Source: Streptomyces cavernicola (GTDB taxonomy: Bacteria; Actinomycetota; Actinomycetes; Streptomycetales; Streptomycetaceae). From it: 64,000 nucleotides of DNA. The stretch covers positions 62,001 to 126,000 of the forward strand of contig NZ_JASCIQ010000002.1 in the NCBI RefSeq assembly GCF_029968035.1. The letters are read 5' to 3'. The translations under genes were made by a program, and so were the position numbers. The notes beneath the pieces were generated by a model. That model saw only the letters and a program-made list of their open reading frames with translations. It did no database searches and was not told the origin of the DNA. This document shows, piece by piece, positions 28,129-37,097 of the stretch; the first letter of the stretch is position 1; the number at the start of each line of letters is the position of its first letter.

Positions 28129-28155
28129 CCTCAACTTTGCTTGAGGTTCTACGTT
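28125..28155 (+). promoter_or_regulatory. MerR-type promoter/operator with 19-bp spacer
   Basis: TTGACC (28125-28130) and TACGTT (28150-28155) are separated by 19 bp. A perfect dyad ACCTCAA-N6-TTGAGGT (28128-28134 / 28141-28147) sits in between. This is the layout of MerR/SoxR-activated promoters. Transcription should begin at or next to the ATG at 28162. Confidence 0.75.
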
Positions 28156-28161
28156 CGCCAC

Positions 28162-28722
<561 letters not shown>

Positions 28723-28824
28723 GCACGCCCACGAGCACCCCCGCGAAAACACCCGCGAACACACCCACCGAGGGTCAGCCTCACGAGCCACTTAAAGGAA
28801 CGGGACCCCCGTTAGGCTGACCCC

Positions 28825-29481
28825 ATGACCTCCGACGAAGCCCCACCCGCGCCCGAACCCGGCACCGTCCGCCCCGGCGGCCGCACCGCCCGAGTGCGGG
28901 CCGCCGTGCTCGACGCCGCGGGGGACGTGCTCGCCGAGGGCGGGTTCGCGGGCCTCGACCTGGGCGACGTCGCCCGCCGCGCCGGGGTCGGCAAGACCAC
29001 CGTCTACCGCCGCTGGGGCACGCCCGCCGCACTGGTCGCCGACCTGCTCGCGGACATGGCCGAGCAGTCCTCGCCGCGCGCGGACACCGGCGTGCTCCTG
29101 GACGACCTGCGGGCCAACGCCCACCTGGTCCGCACCACCCTCACCGACCCGCGCCAGGGCCCCCTGTTCCGGGCGGTGATCGCGGCGGCGACCTGCGACG
29201 AGCGGACCGCGCACGCCCTGCACCGCTTCTACGAGATCCGCGTCGCCGAGTGGGTTCCGTGCGTCGAACTCGCCGTACAGCGCGGCGAGTTGCCCCCGGA
29301 AACGGATGCGCAGGAGGTCGTGCGCGCCGTCTCCGCACCCCTCTACCACCGGTTCCTGCTCTCCGGCGCCCCGCTCGACGAGGAGTCCGCCGAGCGCGCG
29401 GCGCGGGCGGCGGCGGCCGCGGCGCGCGCAGGCGCGTACCGGACGACGGCCGCGCCGCCCTGCGCGATCATCGAGGCATGA
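28825..29481 (+). CDS. TetR-family transcriptional regulator
   Basis: The 218-residue protein has an N-terminal HTH (AVLDAAGDVLAEGGFAGLDL; DVARRAGVGKTTVYRRWG) and a helical ligand domain of the TetR_C_11 type (ADTGVLLDDLRANAHLVRTT). TAGGCT at 28813-28818 ends 6 bases before ATG 28825 (leaderless). The stop overlaps the next start by 4 bp (ATGA), coupling it to the HhH-GPD repair gene. That is an unusual partner for a TetR protein. Confidence 0.9.
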   Translation: MTSDEAPPAPEPGTVRPGGRTARVRAAVLDAAGDVLAEGGFAGLDLGDVARRAGVGKTTVYRRWGTPAALVADLLADMAEQSSPRADTGVLLDDLRANAHLVRTTLTDPRQGPLFRAVIAAATCDERTAHALHRFYEIRVAEWVPCVELAVQRGELPPETDAQEVVRAVSAPLYHRFLLSGAPLDEESAERAARAAAAAARAGAYRTTAAPPCAIIEA

Positions 29482-30071
29482 CCAAAGCACCGAAGCCCGC
29501 CGACATCCACCTGGCCCAGGAGCCGGAGGCCGACGCACTGCTCGGCCGCAGCCCGCTGGCCGCGCTCGTGGGCATGCTCCTCGACCAGCAGGTTCCGATG
29601 GAGAAGGCGTTCTCAGGGCCGTACGTCATCGCGGAGCGGCTGCAGGCGGACGACCTGGACGCGCACGACATCGCGGCGTACGACCCGGAGCAGTTCGCCG
29701 AGCTGATGAAGGCGAAGCCCGCCGTGCACCGCTATCCCGGCTCGATGGCCGGCCGGGTGCAGAAGCTGTGCCAGTACCTCGTCGACGAGTACGGCGGCGA
29801 CGCCGAGGCGGTCTGGCGCGACGCGAGCAGCGGCACGGAACTCCTCGCCCGCCTCAAGGCCCTGCCCGGGTACGGCGACCAGAAGGCGCAGATCTTCCTG
29901 GCCCTGCTCGGCAAGCAGTACGGGGTCACGCCGAAGGGCTGGCGCGAGGCGGCCGGCCTCTACGGCGAGAAGGACGCGTTCCGCTCCGCGGCCGACATCA
30001 CGGGCCCGGAGACGCTGGCCAAGGTGCGGGCGTACAAGCAGGAGATGAAGGCCGCGGCCAAGAAGAAGTAG
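29478..30071 (+). CDS. HhH-GPD base-excision repair family protein
   Basis: The 197-residue protein belongs to the HhH-GPD superfamily (endonuclease III-like glycosylases). It has PLAALVGMLLDQQVPMEKAF at the start of the domain and a helix-hairpin-helix LLARLKALPGYGDQKAQIFL. The conserved Asp of the GPD motif is not obvious, and there is no iron-sulfur Cys cluster, so it is the short actinobacterial form, whose activity is unproven. It ends with a Lys-rich tail. It is coupled to the TetR gene by ATGA overlap and ends at a hairpin with a U-rich tail. Confidence 0.85.
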   Translation: MTKAPKPADIHLAQEPEADALLGRSPLAALVGMLLDQQVPMEKAFSGPYVIAERLQADDLDAHDIAAYDPEQFAELMKAKPAVHRYPGSMAGRVQKLCQYLVDEYGGDAEAVWRDASSGTELLARLKALPGYGDQKAQIFLALLGKQYGVTPKGWREAAGLYGEKDAFRSAADITGPETLAKVRAYKQEMKAAAKKK

Positions 30072-30100
30072 CCGGGCCGACCGCCAGGCCCGGCTTTCTT
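30071..30100 (+). terminator. Intrinsic terminator after the HhH-GPD gene
   Basis: GCCGGGCC at 30071-30078 pairs with GGCCCGGC at 30087-30094, followed by TTTCTT. The T run also forms the start of TTGACA (30099-30104), a candidate -35 for the next gene. Confidence 0.75.
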
Positions 30101-30109
30101 GACAGAGGA

Positions 30110-30145
30110 TTCCGCTCAACGGAGCATAGATTCCGTATAACGGAA
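30110..30145 (+). promoter_or_regulatory. Paired dyads upstream of the tartronate semialdehyde reductase gene
   Basis: TTCCGTATAACGGAA at 30131-30145 is a perfect 6+3+6 dyad. An imperfect copy, TTCCGCTCAACGGAG, lies at 30110-30124, with centres 21 bp apart. They sit just after TTGACA. The form resembles IclR-family operators; the AllR-type regulator of glyoxylate/allantoin genes is a plausible, unproven candidate. Confidence 0.65.
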
Positions 30146-30180
30146 GTAACTTCTGGAAGCGTGGGAAGCAGGGGCAGGCA

Positions 30181-31065
30181 ATGGCAAAGATCGGTTTCAT
30201 CGGCCTCGGCATCATGGGCAGCCCGATGGCGATCAACCTCGTACGCGCCGGGCACACGGTCACCGGCTGGAACCGCAGCCCGGAGAAGACCGCGCCGCTC
30301 GTCGAGGCGGGCGGCTCGGCGGCCGCGACGATCGCGGACGCGGTGCGCGACGCCGACGTCGTGATCACGATGGTGCCGGCCTCCCCGGAGGTCGAGGCGG
30401 TGGCGTACGGACCGGACGGCATCCTGGAGAACGTCCGCCCCGGCGCCCTCCTGATCGACCACTCCTCGATCACACCGCAGACCTCGGTCGACCTGGCCGA
30501 GAACGCCCGCGACCACGGCGTCCGTGTCCTCGACGCCCCGGTCTCCGGCGGCGAGGCGGGCGCGGTCGAGGGCGTCCTGTCCATCATGGTCGGCGGCGAC
30601 AAGGCCGACTTCGACGCGGCCAAGCCGGTCCTCGAAGCCATGGGCACGACGATCGTGCACTGCGGTCCGCACGGCTCCGGCCAGACCGTGAAGGCCGCCA
30701 ACCAGCTGATCGTCGCCGTGAACCTGGAGGCCTGCGCCGAGGCCGTCACGTTCCTGGAGAAGTCCGGCGTCGACCTGAAGGCGGCCCTTGAGGTCCTCAA
30801 CGGCGGCCTCGCCGGGTCCGCCGTCCTGACCCGCAAGATGGAGAACTTCCTGCTCCACGAGTACCGGCCGGGCTTCAAGGTCGACCTGCACCACAAGGAC
30901 ATGGGCATCGTCACCGAGGCCGCCCGCAACGTCGGCGCGGTGCTGCCCGTCGGCGCCGTCGCCGCCCAGCTGATCGCCTCCGCCCGCGCCCAGGGCTGGG
31001 GCGACAACGACCACTCGGTGCTACTCAAGGGCGTGCAGCGGCTCAGCGGGGACGCGGACGCCTGA
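30181..31065 (+). CDS. glxR: 2-hydroxy-3-oxopropionate (tartronate semialdehyde) reductase
   Basis: The 294-residue protein belongs to the beta-hydroxyacid dehydrogenases. It has the Rossmann site KIGFIGLGIMGSPMAINLV, substrate-binding DAPVSGGEAGAVEG, and the catalytic Lys in GSGQTVKAANQLIV (about residue 170). It reduces tartronate semialdehyde to glycerate in glyoxylate use; a close relative, 3-hydroxyisobutyrate dehydrogenase, cannot be fully excluded. No glyoxylate carboligase or hydroxypyruvate isomerase genes are adjacent, as they are in many Streptomyces. Regulation by the two upstream dyads is likely. Confidence 0.85.
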   Translation: MAKIGFIGLGIMGSPMAINLVRAGHTVTGWNRSPEKTAPLVEAGGSAAATIADAVRDADVVITMVPASPEVEAVAYGPDGILENVRPGALLIDHSSITPQTSVDLAENARDHGVRVLDAPVSGGEAGAVEGVLSIMVGGDKADFDAAKPVLEAMGTTIVHCGPHGSGQTVKAANQLIVAVNLEACAEAVTFLEKSGVDLKAALEVLNGGLAGSAVLTRKMENFLLHEYRPGFKVDLHHKDMGIVTEAARNVGAVLPVGAVAAQLIASARAQGWGDNDHSVLLKGVQRLSGDADA

Positions 31066-31116
31066 TCAGCAACTGCCGTACGCCGGGCCGCCGTTCCCCT
31101 CCCGGGGGCGGCGGCC

Positions 31117-32919
31117 TCAGCGCCTGCGGCGCGTGCCGAACACCGACCGGGAGATCTCCCGCCCGATCTGCGTACCGAGCGAGCGCGCAAGGGACTTGAA
31201 GATCCCCGAGCCCATCACCTGATCCACCATCGAGGCGTCCTGCCCGGACCGTCCCGCCCCCTTCCGGTCGCCCTTCTCCGCCTCGGCCGCCTCCGCCTCC
31301 GCCCGCTTCTGCGCGTCCCGCTCGGTCTCCCGCGCGGTGAGCACCTCGTACGCCGACTCCGGATCCACGGCCTCCGCATACCGCGCGTACAGTGTCGAGG
31401 CCTTCACCGCACGGTCGAGCTCCGCCGCGTCGACCGGGCCCATCCGCGACTCGGGCGCGCGCAGCCGGGTCGCGGCCACCGGGGTCGGCGCGCCCTTCTC
31501 GCTCAGCACGGTGACGACGGCCTCGCCGGTCCCGAGCGAGGTCAGCGTCTCCTCCAGGTCGTACGCCGAGTGCGGGAAGGTCTTCACCGTTGCCCGCAGC
31601 GCCTTCTGGTCGTCCGGCGTGAAGGCCCGCAGCGCGTGCTGGACCCGGTTGCCGAGCTGGGCGAGCACATCGCCCGGGACGTCCTTCGGCGTCTGCGTCA
31701 CGAAGAAGACGCCCACGCCCTTCGACCTGATCAGCCGCACGGTCTGCGTGATCGACTCCAGGAACGCCTTGCTCGCCCCGTTGAACAGCAGATGCGCCTC
31801 ATCGAAGAAGAAGACCAGCTTGGGCTTCTCCACATCGCCGACCTCGGGCAGGTTGTTGAACAGATCGGCGAGCATCCACATCAGGAACGTCGAGAACAGC
31901 TGCGGTTTGTCCTGTACGGCTGGCAGTTCGAGCACCGACACCTGCCCCCGCCCGTCCGCCGCCGTACGCAGGAACTCGCTCACGTCGAACTCCGGGTTCC
32001 CGAAGAACGGCGCCATGCCCTGCGCCTCGAACGCGGTGAGCGCCCGCAGGATCACCCCGGCCGTGACCGTGGAGAGCCCGCCGATGTTCTTCAGCTCCGG
32101 CTTGCCCTCGTCGGAGGTCAGAAACGCGACGACCGCCCGCAGGTCCTTCAGGTCGTGCAGCTCAAGCCCCTTCTGGTCCGCGTAGTGGAAGATCAGCCCG
32201 AGCGACTGCTCCTGCGTCTGATTGAGCTGCAGCACCTTCGACAGCAGTACGGGCCCGAAACTCGTCACCGTCGCCCGTACGGGAATCCCCTCGCCGAGCC
32301 CTCCGAGCGCGTAGAACTCGCACGGGAAACCCTTGCCCGCCCAGTCCTGCCCGACCTCGCCGGAACGCTGCCGCACCTGGTCGTTCGCCTCGCCCGGCGC
32401 CGCGAGCCCGGACAGGTCGCCCTTCACGTCGGCGAGGAAGACGGGCACGCCCTGCGCGGCCAGCTGCTCGGCGATCAGCTGCAGCGTCTTGGTCTTGCCG
32501 GTGCCGGTGGCCCCCGCGACCAGGCCGTGCCGGTTGAGCATCGGCAGCGGGATGCGCACCTGCGCGTCGGCCAGGCACGCGCCGTCCCAGAGCAGCGCCC
32601 CGAGGTCGAGGGCGGGCCCGCCGAAGGCATAGCCGGCGGCGATCTCCATGGCCTCCCGCGGCAGCGCGGACGCGGAGCGCACGCCCTCCCCGGCGACCAG
32701 CGGCGCGGAGTGCGCGGCCGGCGCGGGAGCCGGGTCGGCGGGCGCGGGATCGGCGGTCGCGCCGTCGGTCGCGTCAGCGGCGGGGGCCGGGGATTCGCCC
32801 GTGCGGGGGACGCGCTCGGCGGCGGTCGTCGGGGCCGCGCCCGCCGGTGGCGTGGGCGTCGCAATCGGGGCCGACCGGGCCGGTGTCTCCCCGGGCTGCT
32901 GCGGCTCGCTCTCGCTCAT
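31117..32919 (-). CDS. HerA-like ATPase (DUF853)
   Basis: The 600-residue P-loop protein has Walker A VAGATGTGKTKTLQL (about residue 137), Walker B KLVFFFDEAHLLF and the following VFFVTQTPKDVP sensor region, all typical of the DUF853 branch of the HerA/FtsK superfamily. The first 95 residues are Pro/Ala-rich and probably disordered. The C terminus is a charged helix and a basic RRRR tail. Members are predicted DNA translocases or helicases, but the biological role is unsettled. No NurA-like nuclease gene is nearby. Convergent with glxR. Confidence 0.85.
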   Translation of the reverse strand: MSESEPQQPGETPARSAPIATPTPPAGAAPTTAAERVPRTGESPAPAADATDGATADPAPADPAPAPAAHSAPLVAGEGVRSASALPREAMEIAAGYAFGGPALDLGALLWDGACLADAQVRIPLPMLNRHGLVAGATGTGKTKTLQLIAEQLAAQGVPVFLADVKGDLSGLAAPGEANDQVRQRSGEVGQDWAGKGFPCEFYALGGLGEGIPVRATVTSFGPVLLSKVLQLNQTQEQSLGLIFHYADQKGLELHDLKDLRAVVAFLTSDEGKPELKNIGGLSTVTAGVILRALTAFEAQGMAPFFGNPEFDVSEFLRTAADGRGQVSVLELPAVQDKPQLFSTFLMWMLADLFNNLPEVGDVEKPKLVFFFDEAHLLFNGASKAFLESITQTVRLIRSKGVGVFFVTQTPKDVPGDVLAQLGNRVQHALRAFTPDDQKALRATVKTFPHSAYDLEETLTSLGTGEAVVTVLSEKGAPTPVAATRLRAPESRMGPVDAAELDRAVKASTLYARYAEAVDPESAYEVLTARETERDAQKRAEAEAAEAEKGDRKGAGRSGQDASMVDQVMGSGIFKSLARSLGTQIGREISRSVFGTRRRR

Positions 32920-33039
32920 TTCAGGCCCCTGTTCCCGGTTTGACTGTCACCGGTATGTCGGCTTTGCGGCGGCATATTCCAGCCTCGCACTCGGTCGCCA
33001 TGGCTGCGCCCGGAGCCCCTTGCCCGGTAGGCTTTCCGT

Positions 33040-33336
33040 GTGATCTTCAAGCGCATCGGAAACGGCCGGCCGTACCCCGACCACGGCCGGGAAAGCACCC
33101 GGCAGTGGGCGGACGTCGCGCCGCGCCCGGTCCGCCTCGATCAGCTGGTGACGACCAAGGGCCAGCTCGACCTGGAGACCCTGCTCGCCGAGGACTCCAC
33201 GTTCTACGGCGACCTCTTCGCGCACGTGGTGAAGTGGCAGGGCGACCTGTACCTGGAGGACGGGCTGCACCGCGCCGTGCGCGCCGCGCTCCAGCAGCGC
33301 CAGGTCCTGCACGCCCGCGTCCTCGAACTGGGCTGA
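33040..33336 (+). CDS. Conserved 98-residue actinobacterial protein (often labelled VapB-like)
   Basis: The protein (IFKRIGNGRPYPDHGRESTR at the start) is a conserved Streptomyces family. I recall it being automatically labelled a VapB-type antitoxin. No VapC/PIN toxin gene is next to it, and the sequence shows no clear ribbon-helix-helix or AbrB fold, so that label is doubtful. GTG 33040 is preceded by TAGGCT at 33028-33033 with a 6-base gap, indicating a leaderless transcript. Divergent from the HerA-like gene. Function unknown. Confidence 0.75.
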   Translation: MIFKRIGNGRPYPDHGRESTRQWADVAPRPVRLDQLVTTKGQLDLETLLAEDSTFYGDLFAHVVKWQGDLYLEDGLHRAVRAALQQRQVLHARVLELG

Positions 33337-33555
33337 TCCGGACCGGAGTTCAGACCTCCGCCCCCCCTCTCGGCCGCCGCCCACCCCTGGGCCGCAGCCG
33401 CCCGAGCCCGCTCCCGGCCGCCCGATCAGCGCGCCCCGCCGCCCTGATCGTCCACCGCTGCCCGTCTCGTACGTATTGGCCCTTTCGGGTTGGCTCGCAC
33501 CCGGTCGATTGATCATCTAGTAGGCATCACGCCCCGGCCGCATTACGCTGCGCAC

Positions 33556-34182
33556 ATGAGCATGCTCACACCCCCCGGAATGGGCGGCGAATACCGCATC
33601 ACCGGGGACAAGTACCCGCGGATGCGCCGCAATCGGCACCGCCGGACCGTGCTCGCAGTGATCGCCTCGGCCGCCGCCCTCGGCCTGGTCGGCTGGGGCG
33701 TCGTGCAGCTCGTCGACGTGTTCTCCGGCAGCGAGAAACGCGGCGCCGTCGCGGCTGACCGGCCCGACTGCAAGCCCGCGCCGAAGCCGTCGCCGTCCCC
33801 GAAGGCGCTGCCGAAACCCGGCCAGATCAAGGTCAACGTCCTCAACGCCACGCCCCGCACCGGCCTCGCCAAGAAGACCGCCGACGAGTTGAAGAAACGT
33901 GGCTTCACGATCGGCGAAGTGGGCAACGCGACCAAGGAGTACGACAAGAAGGTCGAGGCCGCCGCCGTGCTGCTCGGCCCCAAGTCCGCCCTGAAGAGCG
34001 GCCTGCCCGTGCTCGGCACACAGCTCGCCGGCGCCGAGCGGAAGACGGACGGCCGCAAGGGCGAGGAGATCGACTTCATCATCGGCAAGGCCTTCAAGTC
34101 CCTGGCGAAGAAAGAGGACGCCGAGAAGGCCCTGACCAAGCTGGCCGAACCCGCCCCGACGCCCTCACGCGGCAACTGCTGA
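33556..34182 (+). CDS. LytR C-terminal-domain membrane protein
   Basis: The 208-residue protein has a short basic cytoplasmic N terminus, one membrane helix (TVLAVIASAAALGLVGWGVV, about 33-55), a Pro/Lys linker, and an extracytoplasmic LytR_C domain (IKVNVLNATPRTGLAKKTAD; GFTIGEVGNAT). LytR_C domains occur in cell-envelope proteins of actinobacteria, some with LCP phosphotransferases; this one lacks the catalytic domain. TACGCT at 33544-33549 ends 6 bases before ATG 33556, so it is probably leaderless. Confidence 0.85.
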   Translation: MSMLTPPGMGGEYRITGDKYPRMRRNRHRRTVLAVIASAAALGLVGWGVVQLVDVFSGSEKRGAVAADRPDCKPAPKPSPSPKALPKPGQIKVNVLNATPRTGLAKKTADELKKRGFTIGEVGNATKEYDKKVEAAAVLLGPKSALKSGLPVLGTQLAGAERKTDGRKGEEIDFIIGKAFKSLAKKEDAEKALTKLAEPAPTPSRGNC

Positions 34183-34200
34183 GCCCAACGGCTCGCCGAG

Positions 34201-34836
34201 CTACTCCGCGGAGCCGTACATCCGGTCGCCCGCGTCGCCGAGGCCCGGGACGATGTAGCCCTGGTCGTTGAGCCGCTCGTCGACCGCCGCCGTCAGGACC
34301 GTCACCGGGGTGCCCGCCAGCTCGCGCTCCATCACCTCGACGCCCTCGGGCGCCGCGAGCAGCACGACCGCCGTCACGTCGTCGGCGCCGCGCTTGATCA
34401 GCTCCTGGATCGCCGCGACGAGCGTGCCGCCGGTCGCCAGCATCGGGTCCACCACGTACACCTGCCGCCCCGACAGGTCCTCCGGCATGCGCGTCGCGTA
34501 CGTGGAGGCCTCCAGGGTGTCCTCGTTGCGGACCATGCCCAGGAAGCCGACCTCGGCCGTCGGCAGCAGGCGGACCATGCCGTCGAGCATGCCGAGACCG
34601 GCGCGCAGGATCGGGACGACCAGGGGGCGCGGGCGGGCCAGCTTCACGCCGGTGGTCGGGCCGACCGGGGTGTCGATGTCGACCTGCTCGGTGCGCACGT
34701 CGCGCGTGGCCTCGTAGGCGAGGAGGGTGACCAGCTCGTCGGCGAGGCGGCGGAAGGTCGGGGAGTCGGTTCGCTTGTCGCGCAGCGTGGTCAGTTTGTG
34801 CGCCACCAGCGGGTGGTCGACGACGTGCAAGCGCAC
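34201..34836 (-). CDS. upp: Uracil phosphoribosyltransferase
   Basis: Upp salvages uracil to UMP using PRPP. The 211-residue product begins [20 protein letters not shown]. It has the PRPP loop [13 protein letters not shown] and the uracil-binding [16 protein letters not shown] 34834-34836 is chosen because GGAGG lies 5 bases upstream; the longer frame is untranslated leader. Convergent with the LytR_C gene, only 18 bp between stops. Confidence 0.96.
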   Translation of the reverse strand: MRLHVVDHPLVAHKLTTLRDKRTDSPTFRRLADELVTLLAYEATRDVRTEQVDIDTPVGPTTGVKLARPRPLVVPILRAGLGMLDGMVRLLPTAEVGFLGMVRNEDTLEASTYATRMPEDLSGRQVYVVDPMLATGGTLVAAIQELIKRGADDVTAVVLLAAPEGVEVMERELAGTPVTVLTAAVDERLNDQGYIVPGLGDAGDRMYGSAE

Positions 34837-35047
34837 AGGAGCCTCCGTGGGTCTGATCTGCAACAACGGCCGCAGCAGCGACCCGCCCTTCAGGCTACCG
34901 GGGCCCTGCGGCCACCGCGCCCGCCCGGCCCGGCCTTGCCCCGAGCCTGTCTCTCCGTACCGCATCGCTGGCATCAAAGCCGCCGAGCGGGGGAAAGTGG
35001 AGGGAACGGACGACCCCGGGTACCCCACTGGGCAGGGTGGTGGAGCC

Positions 35048-35227
35048 ATGCAGGACGGCGAGAAGGAACCGGAGCAGCTGGAGACCGACGCGGAGCGGCG
35101 CCGCCGCCGCGCCCAGTTCCTCCGCGAGCTGCACGAGGCGAAGGAGCTGCGCGCCCGCGTCCAGCCCCGCAAGGCGCGCGCGGCCCGGATGCGTCAGCAG
35201 ATGCGTATGCGCACCTTCCGCTGGTAG
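35048..35227 (+). CDS. Small basic/charged protein, unknown
   Basis: The 59-residue protein is rich in Arg, Glu and Met ([20 protein letters not shown]) and should be largely helical, ending RMRTFRW. I do not recognise a family function. ATG 35048 has a weak GGTGGAG upstream; an in-frame upstream GTG near 34998 is also possible. Divergent from upp. Confidence 0.6.
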   Translation: MQDGEKEPEQLETDAERRRRRAQFLRELHEAKELRARVQPRKARAARMRQQMRMRTFRW

Positions 35228-35412
35228 TCCGGCGACAGCGTGCCGGGCCGCGACGTGCGGCGCGCCACAGACACAGCGCGCGGAAGACCTCTCGCAACGG
35301 CTCCGTTTCTGCCACGATGCCGACTGGGCGGGCGCACTTCGCGACTCCCCGCCCGTCAACCTCCGCCGGGGGGAACCCCAACCGGCAGCCTCTTACCAGT
35401 GGGAGAGTCACG

Positions 35413-35961
35413 GTGTACTTCGCCGCACTGCTCGCGCGCACCGAAGACGGGTGGGAAGCGAGCGACACAGAGCTCGACGATGTGGAGACCCTGTCGGATC
35501 TCGCCGACCTGGCCCGCGAGGCCACGTCCGGCGGGTACGACGACGAGACAGTGCTCGTTTTCATCGAGCAGGAGGACGCCTGGTTCGGCATCGTGCGTGT
35601 GGAGGGTGAGGACGACCCTCGTATCTACGTCTCGGACGCGGCCGCCGCGTCCCGCAGCAGTTACGGCGAGATCCTGGTCACGGACGAGCTCCTCGGCCGT
35701 GAACCCGGCTCGTCCGACGACTCGGCGCACCTGGAGGAGCTCGTCGACCTCGACGGCACCGAGGACGGCGAGCCGGCCACCGACCCCGACGACGACAGCG
35801 ACGACGGCGACGCATCGGTCCCGGCCGGGCCGCTCGGGGACATCGCGATCCTCGACGACCTGGGCCTGCCCGAGAAGGAGTTGCTGTCCCTGAGGACCGA
35901 CGCCCTCAACACGATCGCCGAGGCCCTCGGCGCCTCGGACGTACTCGAGGCCGTCCGCTAG
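35413..35961 (+). CDS. TadA-associated protein (tRNA adenosine deaminase-associated)
   Basis: The 182-residue acidic protein (YFAALLARTEDGWEASDTEL; DAWFGIVRVEGEDDPRIYV) ends in a helical segment (LSLRTDALNTIAEALGASDV). Its family is named only from constant linkage to tadA, here 19 bp downstream. An Asp/Glu-rich stretch runs at about 115-140. GTG 35413 follows GGGAGAG at 35401-35407. Function unknown; probably co-transcribed with tadA. Confidence 0.85.
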   Translation: MYFAALLARTEDGWEASDTELDDVETLSDLADLAREATSGGYDDETVLVFIEQEDAWFGIVRVEGEDDPRIYVSDAAAASRSSYGEILVTDELLGREPGSSDDSAHLEELVDLDGTEDGEPATDPDDDSDDGDASVPAGPLGDIAILDDLGLPEKELLSLRTDALNTIAEALGASDVLEAVR

Positions 35962-35980
35962 TGAACGAGTTGCACGACCT

Positions 35981-36445
35981 GTGAACGACCCCGTACGAGA
36001 CCGCTGGCTGCCGGCGATGCGCATCGCCCTCGAGGAGGCCGAACAGGCCGCACTCGGGGGCGATGTCCCCGTCGGCGCCGTGGTTCTCTCCCCGCACGGC
36101 GAGACCATCGCCACCGGCCACAACGAACGCGAGGCGACCGGCGACCCCACCGCGCACGCCGAGGTGCTTGCGCTGCGCCGGGCCGCCGCCCAGCTCGGCG
36201 AGTGGCGGCTGACCGGCTGCACGCTCGTCGTCACCCTCGAACCCTGTGTGATGTGCGCGGGCGCCCTCGTGCAGTCCCGCGTCGAGCGCCTGGTCTACGG
36301 CGCCAGGGACGAGAAGGCCGGCGCGACCGGTTCGCTCTGGGACCTGGTCCGTGACCGGCGGCTCAACCACCGGCCCGAGGTGATCGACGCCGTGCTCGCG
36401 GACGACTGCTCGGCACAGCTGACCCGCTTCTTCCGGGACCGCTGA
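35981..36445 (+). CDS. tadA: tRNA adenosine(34) deaminase
   Basis: TadA converts A34 of tRNA-Arg(ACG) to inosine; that tRNA is encoded in this window at 52416-52488. The 154-residue zinc deaminase has the HAE motif (DPTAHAEVLALRR) and PCVMC (TLEPCVMCAGAL), binding zinc and holding the catalytic Glu. GTG 35981 is the start. It follows its associated protein gene closely. Confidence 0.94.
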   Translation: MNDPVRDRWLPAMRIALEEAEQAALGGDVPVGAVVLSPHGETIATGHNEREATGDPTAHAEVLALRRAAAQLGEWRLTGCTLVVTLEPCVMCAGALVQSRVERLVYGARDEKAGATGSLWDLVRDRRLNHRPEVIDAVLADDCSAQLTRFFRDR

Positions 36446-36545
36446 GCCCGCCGCGCCCGCGTCGAACCCCCGTCGGCAAGGCCTCGGGACCGCTTCGCGG
36501 ATATGGATTTCGGCGCACGGGCATCTTTGGGCTAGAGTTCCTCTC

Positions 36546-36633
36546 GGTAGCGTGTCCGAGCGGCCGAAGGAGCTCGCCTCGAAAGCGAGTGTGGCGTAAC
36601 CCGTCACCGTGGGTTCAAATCCCACCGCTACCG
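36546..36633 (+). tRNA. tRNA-Ser (anticodon CGA)
   Basis: 88 nt with long variable arm, acceptor GGTAGCG/CGCTACC, anticodon stem CTCGC/GCGAG, loop CTCGAAA. TAGAGT at 36533-36538 is a likely -10. Confidence 0.94.
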
Positions 36634-36640
36634 CTCTTGG

Positions 36641-36683
36641 AAGTGGCCCCGATCCGTGCGAACGGATCGGGGCCACTTCGTTT
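36641..36683 (+). terminator. Terminator after tRNA-Ser(CGA)
   Basis: A 17-bp perfect stem (36641-36657 with 36662-36678), GCGA tetraloop and a following T run (CGTTTTT) make a textbook intrinsic terminator. Confidence 0.9.
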
Positions 36684-36772
36684 TTCCGGTGCGCGCACGG
36701 GCGTTGGCGTTGCACGCTGGGGCGAGCGAGCCGGGCCGGGCGGACGGCCCGGCCCCCAGCGGAAGGTGAACC

Positions 36773-37027
36773 ATGTCCGAGGAACCGCCCGCGGACCGGA
36801 GCGTCCGGGAGGTACGCCTGGGGATCTACGCCACCGAGCGGCAGGCCGAAGAGGTCAAGGAGCAGATCGCGCGGCTGCTCTGTCCCGACCCCGAGCACGC
36901 CTCTCCGTGCCCGATCCCGTGGTCGATCAGCGTCCTGGACGGCTCGGACCTGGAGGACGAGGACCCGTACCCGGAACTGATCGAGCAGGCCCGCGCGGAG
37001 CAGCAGGCGCTCGGCGGCCGCCCCTGA
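36773..37027 (+). CDS. Small acidic conserved protein, unknown
   Basis: The 84-residue acidic protein (VREVRLGIYATERQAEEVKE; PWSISVLDGSDLEDEDPYPE) has two Cys in CPDPEHASPCP. No known domain is recognised. ATG 36773 is preceded by GGAAGG at a good distance. It is convergent with the 6C RNA gene, sharing the terminator hairpin between them. Confidence 0.7.
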   Translation: MSEEPPADRSVREVRLGIYATERQAEEVKEQIARLLCPDPEHASPCPIPWSISVLDGSDLEDEDPYPELIEQARAEQQALGGRP

Positions 37028-37048
37028 GCCGCCCTGCGTACGTACGAC

Positions 37049-37086
37049 GAGAGCCCCGGCGCCATGACCCGTGCGCCGGGGCTCTC
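37049..37086. terminator. Bidirectional terminator between the small acidic gene and 6C RNA
   Basis: A perfect 14-bp stem (37049-37062 with 37073-37086) and a 10-nt loop. It lies after the stop of the rightward gene and after the last hairpin of the leftward 6C RNA. Confidence 0.8.
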
Positions 37087-37097
37087 GTGCGAGGAGG

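Noticed and set aside
30071..30104. Independent TTGACA promoter with optimal spacing for glxR
   Set aside because: The TTGACA is good, but no -10 lies at 16-18 bp; only weaker hexamers at 20-22 bp. It was kept only as a comment in the regulatory entry.
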